Shown here: piece after piece, positions 1-11,191 of the stretch
Position numbering within the stretch: the stretch's first letter is position 1
Layout: each line of letters begins with the position of its first letter
Source of the DNA: Camellia lanceoleosa
Taxonomy: Eukaryota; Streptophyta; Magnoliopsida; Ericales; Theaceae
DNA length: 64,000 nt
Direction of reading: 5' to 3'
Assembly (NCBI GenBank): GCA_025200525.1
Contig: CM045768.1
Coordinates: 51,468,925-51,532,924 of the forward strand
Notes under the pieces: generated by a model
What the model was told of the DNA's origin: nothing
Database searches by the model: none
The model's input: the letters and a program-made list of their open reading frames with translations, nothing else
Program-made: the position numbers and the translations under genes

Positions 1-142
1 CATAGCTTCCAAGCCCAACCAAGTAATTTGAAGCAGAGAGTATCCCTCTGCTATTTTGTAGCAAGAGTAGCAGCAAAATCCAAAACCACATGATAGCACA
101 TGGTTTCTGGAAAGTGAGCTTCCAAGCCGAAAAGATCTCCAT
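1..142 (-). CDS. Neutral ceramidase, N-terminal start (partial, runs off the left edge)
   Basis: The ATG lies at 142-140 on the minus strand and 47 codons are open to the window edge. Residues 1-33 form a signal peptide or anchor: a short charged start (MEIFSAWK), then a Leu-rich stretch around residues 18-28 (IMWFWILLLLLL). This is followed by SASNYLVGLGSY, which matches the start of mature plant neutral ceramidases (usually SNYLIGLGSYDITGPAAD). The family hydrolyses the amide bond of ceramide in the secretory pathway or at the cell surface, releasing sphingosine and fatty acid. All catalytic residues (zinc-binding His, nucleophilic Ser) lie outside the window. The 5' UTR, a UTR intron and a TATA box extend to about 2.43 kb. 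Recognition rests on about 45 residues, so paralogue and intactness cannot be judged. Confidence 0.82.
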   Translation of the reverse strand, partial: MEIFSAWKLTFQKPCAIMWFWILLLLLLQNSRGILSASNYLVGLGSY

Positions 143-1381
143 CACTGCTCCACCAATGAGCTCTTATTTTCCTTCATCAAAGAGAAAAATTATGTCAAAT
201 ATCCATTTCAACAGTACACATATAAATAAAAGAAATGTCAGTGTCTTGTAACACTTCTTATATGGGACATGCAACTTGCAACTAGCTGTTTCAAGTTTGC
301 AACAAACGGGGATTGAAAAATCCTAATGTCTTACTTTCATAATTCCCCAACATTTACAAGCACAAATAAATTGAAAGTTGAATGTTTTAGGGTGTTAGAA
401 ATTAAAGAGCTCCATTAATGGAGACTAAACTATTGTACTTTTTATATATAAAGAGCTCAAAGTAGGGATTAATATGTACAAAACCATACTATTTTCTTTT
501 TCTTTTTTTCTTTTTTTTCCATTTATCCCCATTATAATTTTTTAATACTTGTGCCAAGACCCAATATATACCTTGTGTGTGTCCAAGTTATCGACAATTG
601 TGTCTTGGGTGTGTTTGAAGCATCTCCAGTTCAAAATAAATTTAAAATATATGTAGGACACTCTATGACAAGTGTTTAACACATATTGGTGCGTAATCTG
701 CCAGAGGGTTGTGGATTTAGCCTATCCCTTTATGCTATGTTTAGATCTTGTATATCTATGGGAAAATGAAATTACTTATACATAGTCATGTTTTATGGAC
801 AATCAAACAAAACAATGAATTGTTTTGACAAATACCTATTAATTTTTTCTCATTGTCCTAACCCAACCAATAAGTAAATAAATTTAGCTTCTTTCACTCC
901 ATTTTTTCTTTCTTTCCCTCCACAAATCACAAAATTGTTCCTCATATATGATTTCTTACCAAAATCAGATAAACAATCCAAGTACGCACAATTTTTTTTA
1001 TAAAAAGCAGCTTCAAATGATCCACCAATCTCTAAAAAATTCAAGACTATATTTAACACTACAGTCAACAGCAGTTCATTTTAAAAATGACGGAAGAATG
1101 AACATATTTGTTCCTCAAGTTGCATATAATTTGTGAACGATATTGACCAAACAAACAAAAGAAATAATCACAATAAACAATATTCCAAACCATAAACTGA
1201 ACATTTAAATCAGGTAGATACATATGTACACATGTTCAACTTGCATTTTCAATAGAATGTGTAATATATATTTCTCAGTGTACATTGTTTTCTTATGTGA
1301 ATATACCCTTCTCTTTCCAACAAGCTAGGCACACATGAAAAAAAAATTAGCAATTCCTATCAACAAAAAACATTTCAATGG

Positions 1382-1523
1382 ACCTGTTTGGTACAGCTTA
1401 TTGCAAGTTGAAAACTGATATTTAAAAGCAATCTAGACTCATCCCTTCTCAAATTCTCAATAATCAATTTTTTTTCAGCTTATTTATTTATTTATCCCTA
1501 AGCAACTGCACCAAACGGTCTAA
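1382..1523. mobile_element. Small MITE with TTTGGT-type terminal inverted repeats
   Basis: The left end reads GGACCTGTTTGGTACAG. The right end, reverse-complemented, reads TAGACCGTTTGGTGCAG. There is no coding capacity. About 140 bp, AT-rich, inside the ceramidase UTR intron. Superfamily not assignable from the sequence. Confidence 0.5.
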
Positions 1524-1554
1524 TACTATTCAAAATAAATAATATATATATATA

Positions 1555-1945
1555 AGGGATGGGCTTCCCTCTAGTCCGACTAGAGGGTACTGTTAGGCCC
1601 ATGGGGGCCACCACGGATCTCGTTTCGATAATTTGAACCGTCAAATATGTAAAACTTGTCGAATACTATATGTTCGTAAAAAATCACATTGATCGGATAT
1701 CAATAGCTACATGATCAAATCAGTTTTGTATAAAAAAATAGACGGTGAAAAAATAAATAGTTGACAAAAAATTGATCCCATGATATAGCTATCGATATCC
1801 AATCAACATGATTTTTTACAGACATACAGTACTCAACGAGTTCTATACATTGAATAGTTCAGATTATCGAAACGGGATCCGTGATGGCCCCAGGCCCAAA
1901 CAGTACACTCCAGTCCGTGATCGGACCGGAGGGAAGCCAGCCCCT
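1555..1945. mobile_element. Fold-back MITE with inverted-repeat arms of about 180 bp
   Basis: The left arm starts AGGGATGGGCTTCCCTC and the right arm, reverse-complemented, starts AGGGGCTGGCTTCCCTC. Pairing continues almost to the centre (for example CGTTTCGATAAT on both arms), so the element could fold into one long imperfect hairpin. No clear target duplication. Two diverged relatives of the arm occur near 4930-5090 and 6090-6240. Confidence 0.7.
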
Positions 1946-2201
1946 GTATGTAATTATGTTCCGTTGCATCCAATTCGGATAACAGACTTTTATTAGAGCT
2001 ATTCCAGTAATCACATTACATGTATCTACTGAAAAATTCTACAACGAAGGATCAAAACAAAGTTGAAACCAAAAAGAATATGCATATATGTACGTAATTA
2101 TACACAAAGCGAATACATAGAGAGAATTTTTAGAAAAAACATTTTTTTTTTTTAAACGCAAATAAGATTAACAAATGAGAAATTTATCGGAGATCTTGTA
2201 C

Positions 2202-2445
2202 CTTTAACACTGTAATACTGATACAAATGAACGCAAAATATATTGAATCCGATCGCTATTGCCTCTGCTAAATCAATTCATTTTCTGAAGAAGTGATGAG
2301 AGAGAAAATGTGTGCTTGTGTGTGTGAGAGAGAGAGAGAGAGAGTGGGGTAGACCTCAACGACGCTTCTCAGGGGATGGAGTCAGGTAGATAGTTTGTTT
2401 GCACCTTGTCTTTCCATGGGCTTCGAGGCTTATATAGCAGGCCAA
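2202..2445 (-). promoter_or_regulatory. Promoter and first UTR exon of the neutral ceramidase gene
   Basis: Read on the minus strand, a TATA box (CTATATAAGC, about 2428-2437) is followed about 30 bp downstream by a likely start near 2400. A CT-rich tract (2318-2345, a Y-patch-like microsatellite) and a GT donor at 2201 follow. The order TATA, CT tract, UTR exon, donor is typical of plant core promoters. The transcription start is inferred from spacing only. Confidence 0.55.
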
Positions 2446-4179
2446 GTTTTGGAAATAAGTGTGTAATTTGTATCTTTTTATTTTTTTTTAGTTACATTAA
2501 GCAATATTTTCTCTCTATTTCTTTATATATTTTTTTATAAAAAATTTAAAAAATACATTTATTTAGAACATTTTAAACAATCCCTTAATCTCATTGTATC
2601 GGTCTCGATAAGTGCATGAAATTTCTATGCAACAATTATCCTGATTCAGTCAAAATGATCCGAATTTGAGTGATGGTGACTTTTTAACTTTTTTAGAGGT
2701 TGTCAAACCTAACTTTAATGGGATTGGACTATTTCATTATTTGGTTTAATTTTTTTATTTTTTAATAGATGTTCTGGATTATTAGTCCCTCATAAAAGGG
2801 ATTATTGTATCTTAGGGGAAGGGTGAGATTAATTCCACGAGATTGGTATCTCATAGGACTAATGTGTGAAATGTCTATTTTATCCTCATGCTATTACTTA
2901 ATAAATAATTGGAAAATGATAAAATAATATTTTGAGCATTTATAAATTATTTTTTTATTAAATAAAAAATATAAATTATAAATCATAAATTAAATTTAAT
3001 TAAAAATAATAAATTAAAAATTATGGCCTTTTAATTTTTTTAGTGTTATTAATTTAAAATTATATATTAAATATAAATTATAAATTTAATTTAATTGAAA
3101 ATAATAAATTAAAAATTATGGCCTTATAAATAATAAAAAAATTAGTATTGTTAAATTACAAATTACAAATTTAAAATATATTAAATAAAAATTATAAATT
3201 ACAAGGGTAAAATAGTCTTTTGAATCAAAAATTAATGGGGGTGGTGGGGGTCACCCCCACTGGGAGTCCAAGGCATTTCTCTTTATTCTTATACAATCCG
3301 TCTAACCAAACATTGAATTCACTAAAAATAGTCCAATCTAGATATCTAATCTCATGACTGAACAAACATAGGATAAAAATTCAATCCAACCAAATAGTCC
3401 CGAGATAATGTATCCCAAGACTAATAGTTTGAGAGATTATAATTCCCCTTTATCCAGTCCGTCTAAACAAGCACACCCATAAAGTACTTGTGAAAAATTA
3501 CTCTTTTATGCAATCTTTGTCTCATTAATATTTAAATAATTATTTTTTGTTAGAATTAAATAAATTGAAAAAGAAATGGTAAACTATCAAATAAATCCTA
3601 ATAGTTTGATTTAATTCTCATTAAATCCTATTGAAAATAAGTCGAAATAAAATCGTTAGTAAAAATAATTTTTTTTAAAGATTTTTTTGCATGCCGTTAA
3701 AAATTGACAATTAGTAATTTTTGTCACGATTTTATAAATTGTTGCTAAAATTTACCTTTAGTGACATTTTTCTATGTTGAATTTTTCAAATTGTCACTGA
3801 AAATTAAAAATTAGTGATATTTTTTGTAATAAAATTTTTAAACTATCGCTGAAAATTAAGAATTAGTGACATTTTTTTAATAGTATTTGATAAAAAATAT
3901 CATTAATTATTATAAAAGTTATTAGATAATAAATTCACTTATTAGAACATATACGTAAATTCAAAAAAAAATAAGGGTGATGTGTAATAGAATCTCCCAT
4001 CTCATGAGAGCTGGTTACATATTAAAAAAAATAAATTATATAATACAAAATTTATAATCATGCATATAATAAGTATCAGAAAATATTAAATGAGCTTATT
4101 CCTATCTTACAATTTTATCTGATCTTATCCTCAGAGGGACTTTTAATGCAATCTCGTTAATTATTATTATTATTTTTTA
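2446..4179. other. AT-rich intergenic spacer
   Basis: No gene seen. 2768-3475 may be a decayed fold-back element: its left part (GGATTATTAGTCCCTC) is loosely mirrored at the right (ACTAATAGTTTGAGAG). 2930-3200 is dominated by degenerate TAAATTATAAAT repeats. 3690-3880 has about three loose copies of a unit containing AGTGACATTTTT. Confidence 0.5.
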
Positions 4180-4544
4180 GGGTAAATTACACTAACCCCT
4201 GAGGTTTGGTTCAATTACATTTCATCCCTTGACCTTGTGGAAATTACATTCCCACACCTATACTTAATAGTCTCATTTCACAAACCCCCTACTTATATAA
4301 AAGGCAACAACTCTTAGTAGAAAAATAGAGAAAATTACATTAAAAAAAAAAGAGTAAAGCAAAGGAAAAGGAAAAAAAAAAAACAGAGAAAGTAAAGTCA
4401 AGCATAAAAAAAAAGAGTGTATGAGTTCAATGTCTTCATTCTGTCTAAATAATTACAATGATGGGGGTTAGTGTAATTTTCTAAACGTCGGGAAGTGATA
4501 TATATTACACTCAAACCTCATGGGGGTGTAAGTGTATTTTACCC
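4180..4544. mobile_element. Mutator-type MITE, family 2, copy 1
   Basis: The left end is GGGTAAATTACACTAACCCC and the right end, reverse-complemented, is GGGTAAAATACACTTACACC. It is flanked by 9-bp near-duplicates (TATTTTTTA / TATTTTTAA), the length expected for Mutator-like elements. The inside is purine-rich and non-coding. A second copy lies in the opposite orientation at about 27732-28100. Confidence 0.7.
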
Positions 4545-5531
4545 TATTTTTAAAATACAACTAACTTGTCTATGTAAAAGCAACGCAAAATTTTCATTCA
4601 CAACCATTATATGGTGGTGCAAATCTTATATTTTTTGATTAAAGTCAAGTTGGTAGGTCTTTTAAATTTAAAAATTCAACCACACTGATCAACTAAAATT
4701 CTATTATTAGATAGGGATGTGTTTTGAAACGAAATAAATGATAGAAAGAGAAGGCACCGTGTGGGTTTCTAATTTTAAAGGCATGAATTTTTGTCTCAAC
4801 AAATTATTATATATATTTTTGTAGGAGAAGGATAATTATGTGAGAATAATATAGACTCGATTTACAAAGAAACATAATCTAAATAGAATTTAAAAAGTAG
4901 ATGAAAGTATCCTTAAAATTGTAGTGAGAATTTGTTGTTGGGCTTTTGTGGGCTCTCTATGGGATCTATATCGATAATTTAAACTATTCATTTTGTAAAA
5001 CTCTTTAAATAGATCATTCGTGTAAAATAATAAATCGATTAAGCAATTGTAAATATGAACATTTCGAAAATAAGCCCACATAAATCTCGCAATACATCCA
5101 ATTAAGCGTAGTCTTCAGTGCCAACCAAATTGAGATAATTTTGTTTCGCTATGATACATTTGCACTCACCTCTTCTTTTTCTTTATTGATGTAATATCTT
5201 CTTTGTTTTGATGAATTTTCATCAATAAAATTTTTATTTGCCGTAAAAAAAAAAAAATCCAACAGCACATCCAGTTAGATTTACCAACTGGAGACAAACT
5301 TGTGTCGGTAAAAATATATACACATTTGTATTCCGGACCCTTTGTAATTTGTTAATACCTATAAGAAGTTGTTTCAAAACGAAAGCTCTGCAAATTTTAA
5401 CAATTTTGAAATGGAGTTGTTTGCCCGAACAGCTCATTCTGTTAGGCACCATGCTAAGTGTGCGTTTGTTTGAGTTTAGTATTTTTATAAGTTTTTTTTG
5501 CGAATTTTTAGCTTTGTACGGAAAACACTAA
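4545..5531. other. AT-rich intergenic spacer with a decayed fold-back arm
   Basis: No gene. About 4930-5090 resembles one arm of the 1555-1945 fold-back element (TCGATAATTTAAAC, then AATAAGCCCACATAA). A poly-A run lies at about 5246-5258. Confidence 0.4.
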
Positions 5532-5690
5532 TGCTGTGTTTGGTTGGGGGATTTGGGGAGGGATTTGAAAAGGAAAAGGGAAAAGGTGTGTGAAACTAAG
5601 TGAAATATAGGTATATTTTTTTCACATTTCACATACCTTTTTCATTTCTCTTTCCAAATCCCTCCTCAAATCCCTCAACCAAACACAACA
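5532..5690. mobile_element. Tourist-like MITE (159 bp) with TAA target duplication
   Basis: Ends TGCTGTGTTTGGTTG and TGTTGTGTTTGGTTG (right end reverse-complemented) are followed inward by matching GGGATTTG blocks, so nearly the whole element is a palindrome. TAA flanks both sides (5529-5531 and 5691-5693), as expected for PIF/Harbinger derivatives. Confidence 0.75.
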
Positions 5691-6377
5691 TAAAAGCTTA
5701 AAAAACAAGAAGGCTATTTTGTCTTCAATTTAAACAAGAAGGCTCTTTTGTCTTAAACAAGATGGCTATTTTGTCTCAGGAAAAAAAAAGAAAAGAAAAA
5801 GCTAAATGAGGAAACTTCTCCGAATAGGAATCTAACACGTCATTCAAATCAAAGGATATTTTGTCTTAATTTTTTTGTTTTCATATCCTAATGCATTTGC
5901 AATAATTGGATTATTTGATTTATTTGATAAATCTTTGAATTATGTAAGAATTTAAAGACATAAATCTCAATACATAATACAATAATTCAAATGCGTTAAG
6001 ACAAAAGAACATAGGAAATGATCATGTGCTTTCATTTGGCCTCTACAAATTTTATGTAGAACTTAATTTGTCTTCCGTCTAAAAATTAGACTCTAGGGTC
6101 CAATTTTAATGTTATGGACTCATCTTCATAATTCGAATGGTTTAACTTGTAATATTCATCAAGCAAATCATTCATGTAAAAAGATTAAATTAATTGGTCA
6201 TCAAGATAACCGACACAATTGACTTATATTGTATGAAAAAAATATATATACTCCCTCCATCAATATTATTCTCTTATTCAATTTTTCGTTATCCCAAAAT
6301 ATTAGTCCATTTTTAGAAATCAAAAACTAAAATAACTTGAATTTCTTATTTTACCTTTCTCTTAAGGAAAAAGATTT
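5691..6377. other. Intergenic spacer with short direct repeats
   Basis: No gene. 5706-5780 has three tandem copies of a unit containing AAGAAGGCT-TTTTGTCTT. 6090-6240 resembles a fold-back arm related to 1555-1945. Confidence 0.4.
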
Positions 6378-6798
6378 GGACCTCGAAATCATTTGCCCCG
6401 AATCCCCCTAATGCCCAAAATGACGTCGTTTTGGGCATTAGGTTTTTATTTTTATTTTTTCTTTCTTCTTCTTCTTCCATTTTTTCAACGAGAGAGGAAG
6501 GAGAAAGAGAAGAGAAAGAGGAAGCAGATGAATCGCCGATCGCATCATGTCGCCGATCGCCGTGCCTCCGCCTCCGTCGCTGATCGCCGCCTCTGCTCGT
6601 TGCCTCCGCCTCTGCTCGTCTTCTTCCTCCGTCTTCTTCTTCCTCCGTCTTCTTCCTCCATTTTTAGGGCCCCCTCCAGTCCTTCCCTCCCTCTCCCCCT
6701 CCCCCTCTCCCTCCTCCTTCTTCGTCTTCCTTCTTCTGACCTGCAAAAGAAAAAAATGGGGATTCGAGGGATTCGGGGGACCTAGGATTCGAGGTCCC
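6378..6798. mobile_element. MITE-like element with GGACCTCGAA inverted ends
   Basis: The left end reads GGACCTCGAAATC then CCCCGAATCCCCC. The right end, reverse-complemented, reads GGGACCTCGAATCC then CCCCGAATCCC. The centre is pyrimidine-rich on the plus strand (TCTTCTTCC, CTCCGCC), which gives long but low-complexity open frames on both strands that I do not accept as genes. A relative with the same ends lies at 26569-26712. Confidence 0.6.
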
Positions 6799-6856
6799 AA
6801 TCGCGATTGTTCTCTTAAATTCATTAATTATGACAATTGATGTTCCCAATAAAAAA

Positions 6857-7362
6857 GAGGTGTTTGGTAGGACTTTTTTGAGCAAACTTATGGCTTCTGG
6901 CTTTTAAAAAATTATTTTAAACTGTTTAGTTAAACTTATTTCAAACAGCTTCTGATTCTAACAATTTATTTCAAACAGCTTCTGATTCTAACAGTTTATT
7001 TTAAGTCAAAAAAGTTGATTCTGAAAAGCTGCTCACCCCTTACTTCTGATTATCAACTTCTGCTGTGGACATGTTAATTCACGGTTATACTCTTAGATTT
7101 TTTTATTTTTTATTTTTTAAAAAATAGAAAAAAATACAAATGGACTAGAAAATATTATTATTATTTTTTATGAGAAATGTAGACAAATAATAAATAATAA
7201 AAAATAAAAATTAATTGAAAAAGCTATTTCACAGCTTATTTAACAAATTCTACTCAGCAACTTAAATCTATAATTCAACAGGTATACCAAACAGATTAAC
7301 AGTTTCTGATTAAATTCATAATTTATAATCTGTTAAGCTAACAGTTATACCAAACAGGACCA
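6857..7362. mobile_element. hAT-like MITE of about 500 bp
   Basis: The left end GGTGTTTGGTAGGACTT and the right end reverse-complemented GGTCCTGTTTGGTATAAC are imperfect inverted repeats. The inside is AT-rich with repeated 'AACAGCTTCTGATTCTAAC' (6951-6996). Non-coding. Target duplication unclear. Confidence 0.5.
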
Positions 7363-8359
7363 AAGTCGAAGACATTTTTGAAAATTTAATACTTTTGAAA
7401 TATAGTAATTATACTATCAAAAAAAAGTCAAATTTTCTAAAAATATTTTGGGATGAATAAAGTATATATATTTTTTAAATTATACCTGTTATCTATTTTT
7501 TTTAATAATCAAATCAAGTTTTGAATTAATAATAAGTGAATCCACAAGTATAAAAGCAGTACCTTTCAACCAATTGAATAGGAGACGAGGTGGATTTATT
7601 TACGTACCCCAAAAGGTTAATTCACCCACCCACCACTGATGTATCCGAATTTTGGAGTTCACTCAAGCGGAGCAGGTGAAACATCATTTTTTGAAGGGAA
7701 ATTTTTTCGGAAATCACAATTCATAAACGTATGTATTGAAAAATCTTATGAATTTTGTTTGTACACAATTAAATCTTATTTGAAGCTTCATTTAGTTTTA
7801 GATTTTTGGTTAAAAAAGTATAAAAAAGTAAACAGAAATATTTTTTAGCACTAAAAATTTGAGCACTAATGCCCCTAAATTTCCATTTTTGGGAATTCTG
7901 TTTTTTTTTTTTTTTTGCCTTGTGTTTTTTTTTCTTTTTGCCTTTTTTGGATTTTCGGGGCTTTCGAGCCCCTTGTTTTCGAGCCAAACATCAAAACTGA
8001 AAAGTAAAATTAGCTACGTAAGTCAATAAGATAAAATATCACATTCAAACTATAATTATTACATTTTTTTTCTCACAAAAGTAAAAAAAAAACCAAACCA
8101 AACGAGGCTAAAAAAATCCTAACACAAAAAAACCAGCTCAAAAAGTCAATGCCAAACGAAGAATGGATTTGAAAATGTAACCTATCACATACTTTCAATA
8201 TATGCTCTCAAGATTTTTGAGTATGTTTGGTTTCCAAATGTGGATATATTTTATTTGGAAGATTTTAATGTAAGATTGTTCACATTATTCTAATGTGTGA
8301 ACTATTATCTTATTAAACTTTTGTCAAATGTGTCATCCTTAAAATGTAACAATAAAACA
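7363..8359. other. AT-rich intergenic spacer
   Basis: No convincing gene. 7860-7990 is a T-rich block ending CGGGGCTTTCGAGCC, possibly a remnant of the GGACCTCGAA family. Confidence 0.4.
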
Positions 8360-8368
8360 TTATTTTAA

Positions 8369-9808
8369 GGAATTTTTACTGACCGGTTTTGCTTTTTATA
8401 GTTATTCCCATCTTAGCCCTGAAGATTGGTTTTATGCACCAATAAGTCCTGGAGTTCTATTTTTTTTTACTGTTTTACCTCTGTTTTATTTTCCCCTGTA
8501 TTTGTTGCAATTTGTCACTGTAAACTTACCAATGTATGAACTTTTCATTTCTAATAATTGAGCATGCATGGAATTGATGAATAATGATTATTTTCGTCAT
8601 TACGAAAGTTGTTCATGTATAATTGCAGGAGCATGGAATTCATCAATGCTAAATTCATCACTATACAAATTTTGTGTGGATAATTGAGCATGCATGCATA
8701 TTCATGGACTTGATGTACATATATATATGCAAGGCAATCTTTGCATTTACAGCCTAAATGCGCTGAATTATAGATCATCTAGGAGAGATATTACTATGTG
8801 TATCTAGAAAATATATTAGACTATACATGAAATTTGCAAGCATTATCCAAAAAATATATCAAAATAGATAATTTATCATGTGCATGCTTGCACAAAGTGT
8901 CAACACCAACTCGTCATCGTCACAAATCAACATAAGATTCAAAGACATATTCAGTGATAAATTTATCACTGACTATTTGTTAAAAAATTATAAAAAGAAA
9001 ATTTTGTCATCATTTTCACAAATCAACACAAGATTCAAAAATATATTCAATGTTAAATTTATCACTGATAAATTTCTCACTGATTGTTTGTTAAAAAATT
9101 ATATAAAGAAAATATCGTCATCATCATCACAAATCAACACAAAGATTCAAAAACATTTTCAGTGATAAATTTATCACTAATAGACACATTCACATAAATT
9201 TCTCACTGACTGTTTGTTAAAAAATTATAAAACGAACGTCACAAATCAACACAAAGATTCGAAGACACATTCATTGATAAATTTCTCACTGATTGTTTGT
9301 TAAAAAATTACAAAAAGAAAATCTCATCATCATTGTAACAAATCAACACAAGATTCAAAGACATATATCAGTGATAAATTTATCACTGATATATTAAACC
9401 TTTGTTTAGAACAGATTTGGTTTGAGAGAAATAAAGAGAGAGAGAGAGAGAGAGAGGGAGAAAGAGGCGAGATTTGGAGAATTAATGTTGCTTGTAGTCA
9501 TTTGAAGTTGATTTCACAATAGAAACAACTAGATTGATATAGATCTAGGACAAAGTAAATTTCTTCGGATGTTGTTCCAAATCACCAGAGATCTCTTTGT
9601 TTATAGGAAATCTGCTGAGAAGTCGCCTGAGAAATCGCATTTCAAATCACGTGATTTCTTCACACGTTTGTGAAAAAGAGATTGTGGAATTGTGTTTACG
9701 CATGTGGTGGTCAAAAATAGGGTAAACTGGGAATACAAAAAAGTAATTATCAGGCCAGGAGTTTGTGGGTATTAACTCTAGTCCAAGGGACTGGTTGGTA
9801 ATTCCCCC
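8369..9808. mobile_element. Non-autonomous Mutator-like element, 1440 bp, perfect 9-bp target duplication
   Basis: TTATTTTAA occurs on both sides (8360-8368 and 9809-9817). The outer ends are weak inverted repeats: GGAATTTTTACTGACCGG at the left and, reverse-complemented, GGGGGAATTACCAACCAGT at the right. The flanking host sequence (ATTTTAATGTGTG, ACTTTTGTCAAATGTGTCAT) is itself repeated, which supports a clean insertion. The inside holds a tandem array (8885-9395) and a GA microsatellite (9437-9457). No transposase. Confidence 0.7.
8885..9395. repeat. Tandem array, about five units of roughly 90-120 bp
   Basis: Each unit carries CACAAATCAACACAA-GATTCAAA, then ATTTATCACTGA, then TTGTTAAAAAATTA. 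Unit length varies through small indels. The phrase AGTGATAAATTTATCACT is a perfect dyad. The array lies inside the 1440-bp element and is not found elsewhere in the window. Confidence 0.75.
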
Positions 9809-9817
9809 TTATTTTAA

Positions 9818-10618
9818 TGTGTGCAATATTATATTATTAAAATTTTGTCAAATGTGTCATTTGAGAGATTTTAATATGAGATTGTTGACATCATTCTAAT
9901 GTGTCTAATATTTTGTTATTAAACTTTTGTTAAATGTGTCATTCTTAAAATATAAAATAAGATCTAATATGACAACTACATTTTTCTATCATATTCACGC
10001 ACATTTTACGTTTTCAAATATTGTTATGTTAATTTTTCAATATGAGACAAGATTTTTGGAATTTCAAGAACATCTATAAAAACTAAGTGGATCATAAGTT
10101 GGGTATATAGGATTTACTAGTTAATGCATTTTTTTAATCGAAACAAAATACTATAGTTTTTTTTTTTTTTTTTTAACAAAGCACAGCATAATAATAGCGT
10201 ATGCACTCTCTAGCGTAGCGTGACAGTTAAAATGCTTATTTCATCATCTCCAGCATAATAAGCATACCGTTGAGGCAACACTGCCTCGAGTCTTGACACA
10301 CTCATATATATAGAAGATATCAACTTCACAACAACAATGATATGGGCATAAAAGATGTCATTATATTTCTCATTTAAAATATTTTAATGTGTCTATCATA
10401 TCATATCCTGCACTTCTTTCTCACAACTTTCCAATTAGTTAGTGTCCTTTCTTAAAGGCAAAAAATAATCACTTCCAGCACCAGATTGCCTGATTCAAAT
10501 TATAACCTTGTTTAGTCCTAATCAACTTCCAGCTAGAACATATACTTTGATTAAAGTTTAATCCAATAATAGTTAAATCTCACAACCCGGATTGAGATAT
10601 CTTATACTGTAAATAATT
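9818..10618. other. Intergenic spacer
   Basis: No gene seen. 9810-9960 has two loose copies of a unit containing 'TTTTGTCAAATGTGTCAT', also present at about 8320-8340. A T-run lies at 10160-10176. Confidence 0.4.
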
Positions 10619-10623
10619 GGTAC

Positions 10624-11191
10624 TGTGTGAGTGATTTTCCGACCACCTTTGCCGCTTAGTAACGGTTTGGAAACCTGGCGAATAGATGGCACTTTTGGTG
10701 ACCTACAATGAAATATAAGAATCATGGTGGTTTCGACCACAGGGCACTCCGACGATCAAGTCAGTATATCTCTCAAAGATAAATCAAGTGCTAAACTCAC
10801 AAGCTTGAGTATCAAAAGCATACCTTAGACCCATGGGGGTGCCTCTCTTTTATAACCAATACAATCCTAGTCCCAATAGGAGCCTGGCCCTAATGGACTC
10901 AGGATTATTGCTAATCTGGGACTCTCAGTGGGATTAGGATAAACTCTCTAAGAGTCTTATCTTTACCCAAACTGAAGTCTTCTCCCAATCTAGGACTCTT
11001 GTCCATATCCAGGTTGAGTTCCCTCTTCATTCTAGGACTCTTGTCCCCTATCCACTTATCTCGGATTCCGATATCTTCGGAGATAACCTCGGCCTAACCG
11101 AGATCACCTCGGCATCACGACCAGGACACGTGGCACCTCGACCGCGTCGGCGTCCTGCCCACGTGTTGGTACTCGGAAAATATATCCCACA
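10624..11191 (-). repeat. Element A 3' LTR
   Basis: Plus-strand sequence from TGTGTGAGTGATTTTCC to AAATATATCCCACA. It pairs with 15863-16425 over its whole length. Read on the minus strand it begins TGTGGGATATATTTTCC. Differences between the pair are mostly one-base changes in short homopolymers. Confidence 0.92.

Larger units (their letters stand above)
143..2201 (-). other. 5'-UTR intron of the neutral ceramidase gene (inferred)
   Basis: On the minus strand a donor of the form AAAG/GTACAAG sits at 2202/2201, and a plausible acceptor (AATAAG/) lies near 163, about 20 bases before the start codon. The interval has no credible coding sequence, is AT-rich and contains two fold-back elements (1382-1523 and 1555-1945). 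Long UTR introns are common in plant housekeeping genes. The exact acceptor is uncertain. Confidence 0.55.

Noticed and set aside
6393..6840. Overlapping open frames of 97-130 codons on both strands
   Set aside because: They are low-complexity products of C/T- and A/G-rich runs inside a MITE, with no family signature.
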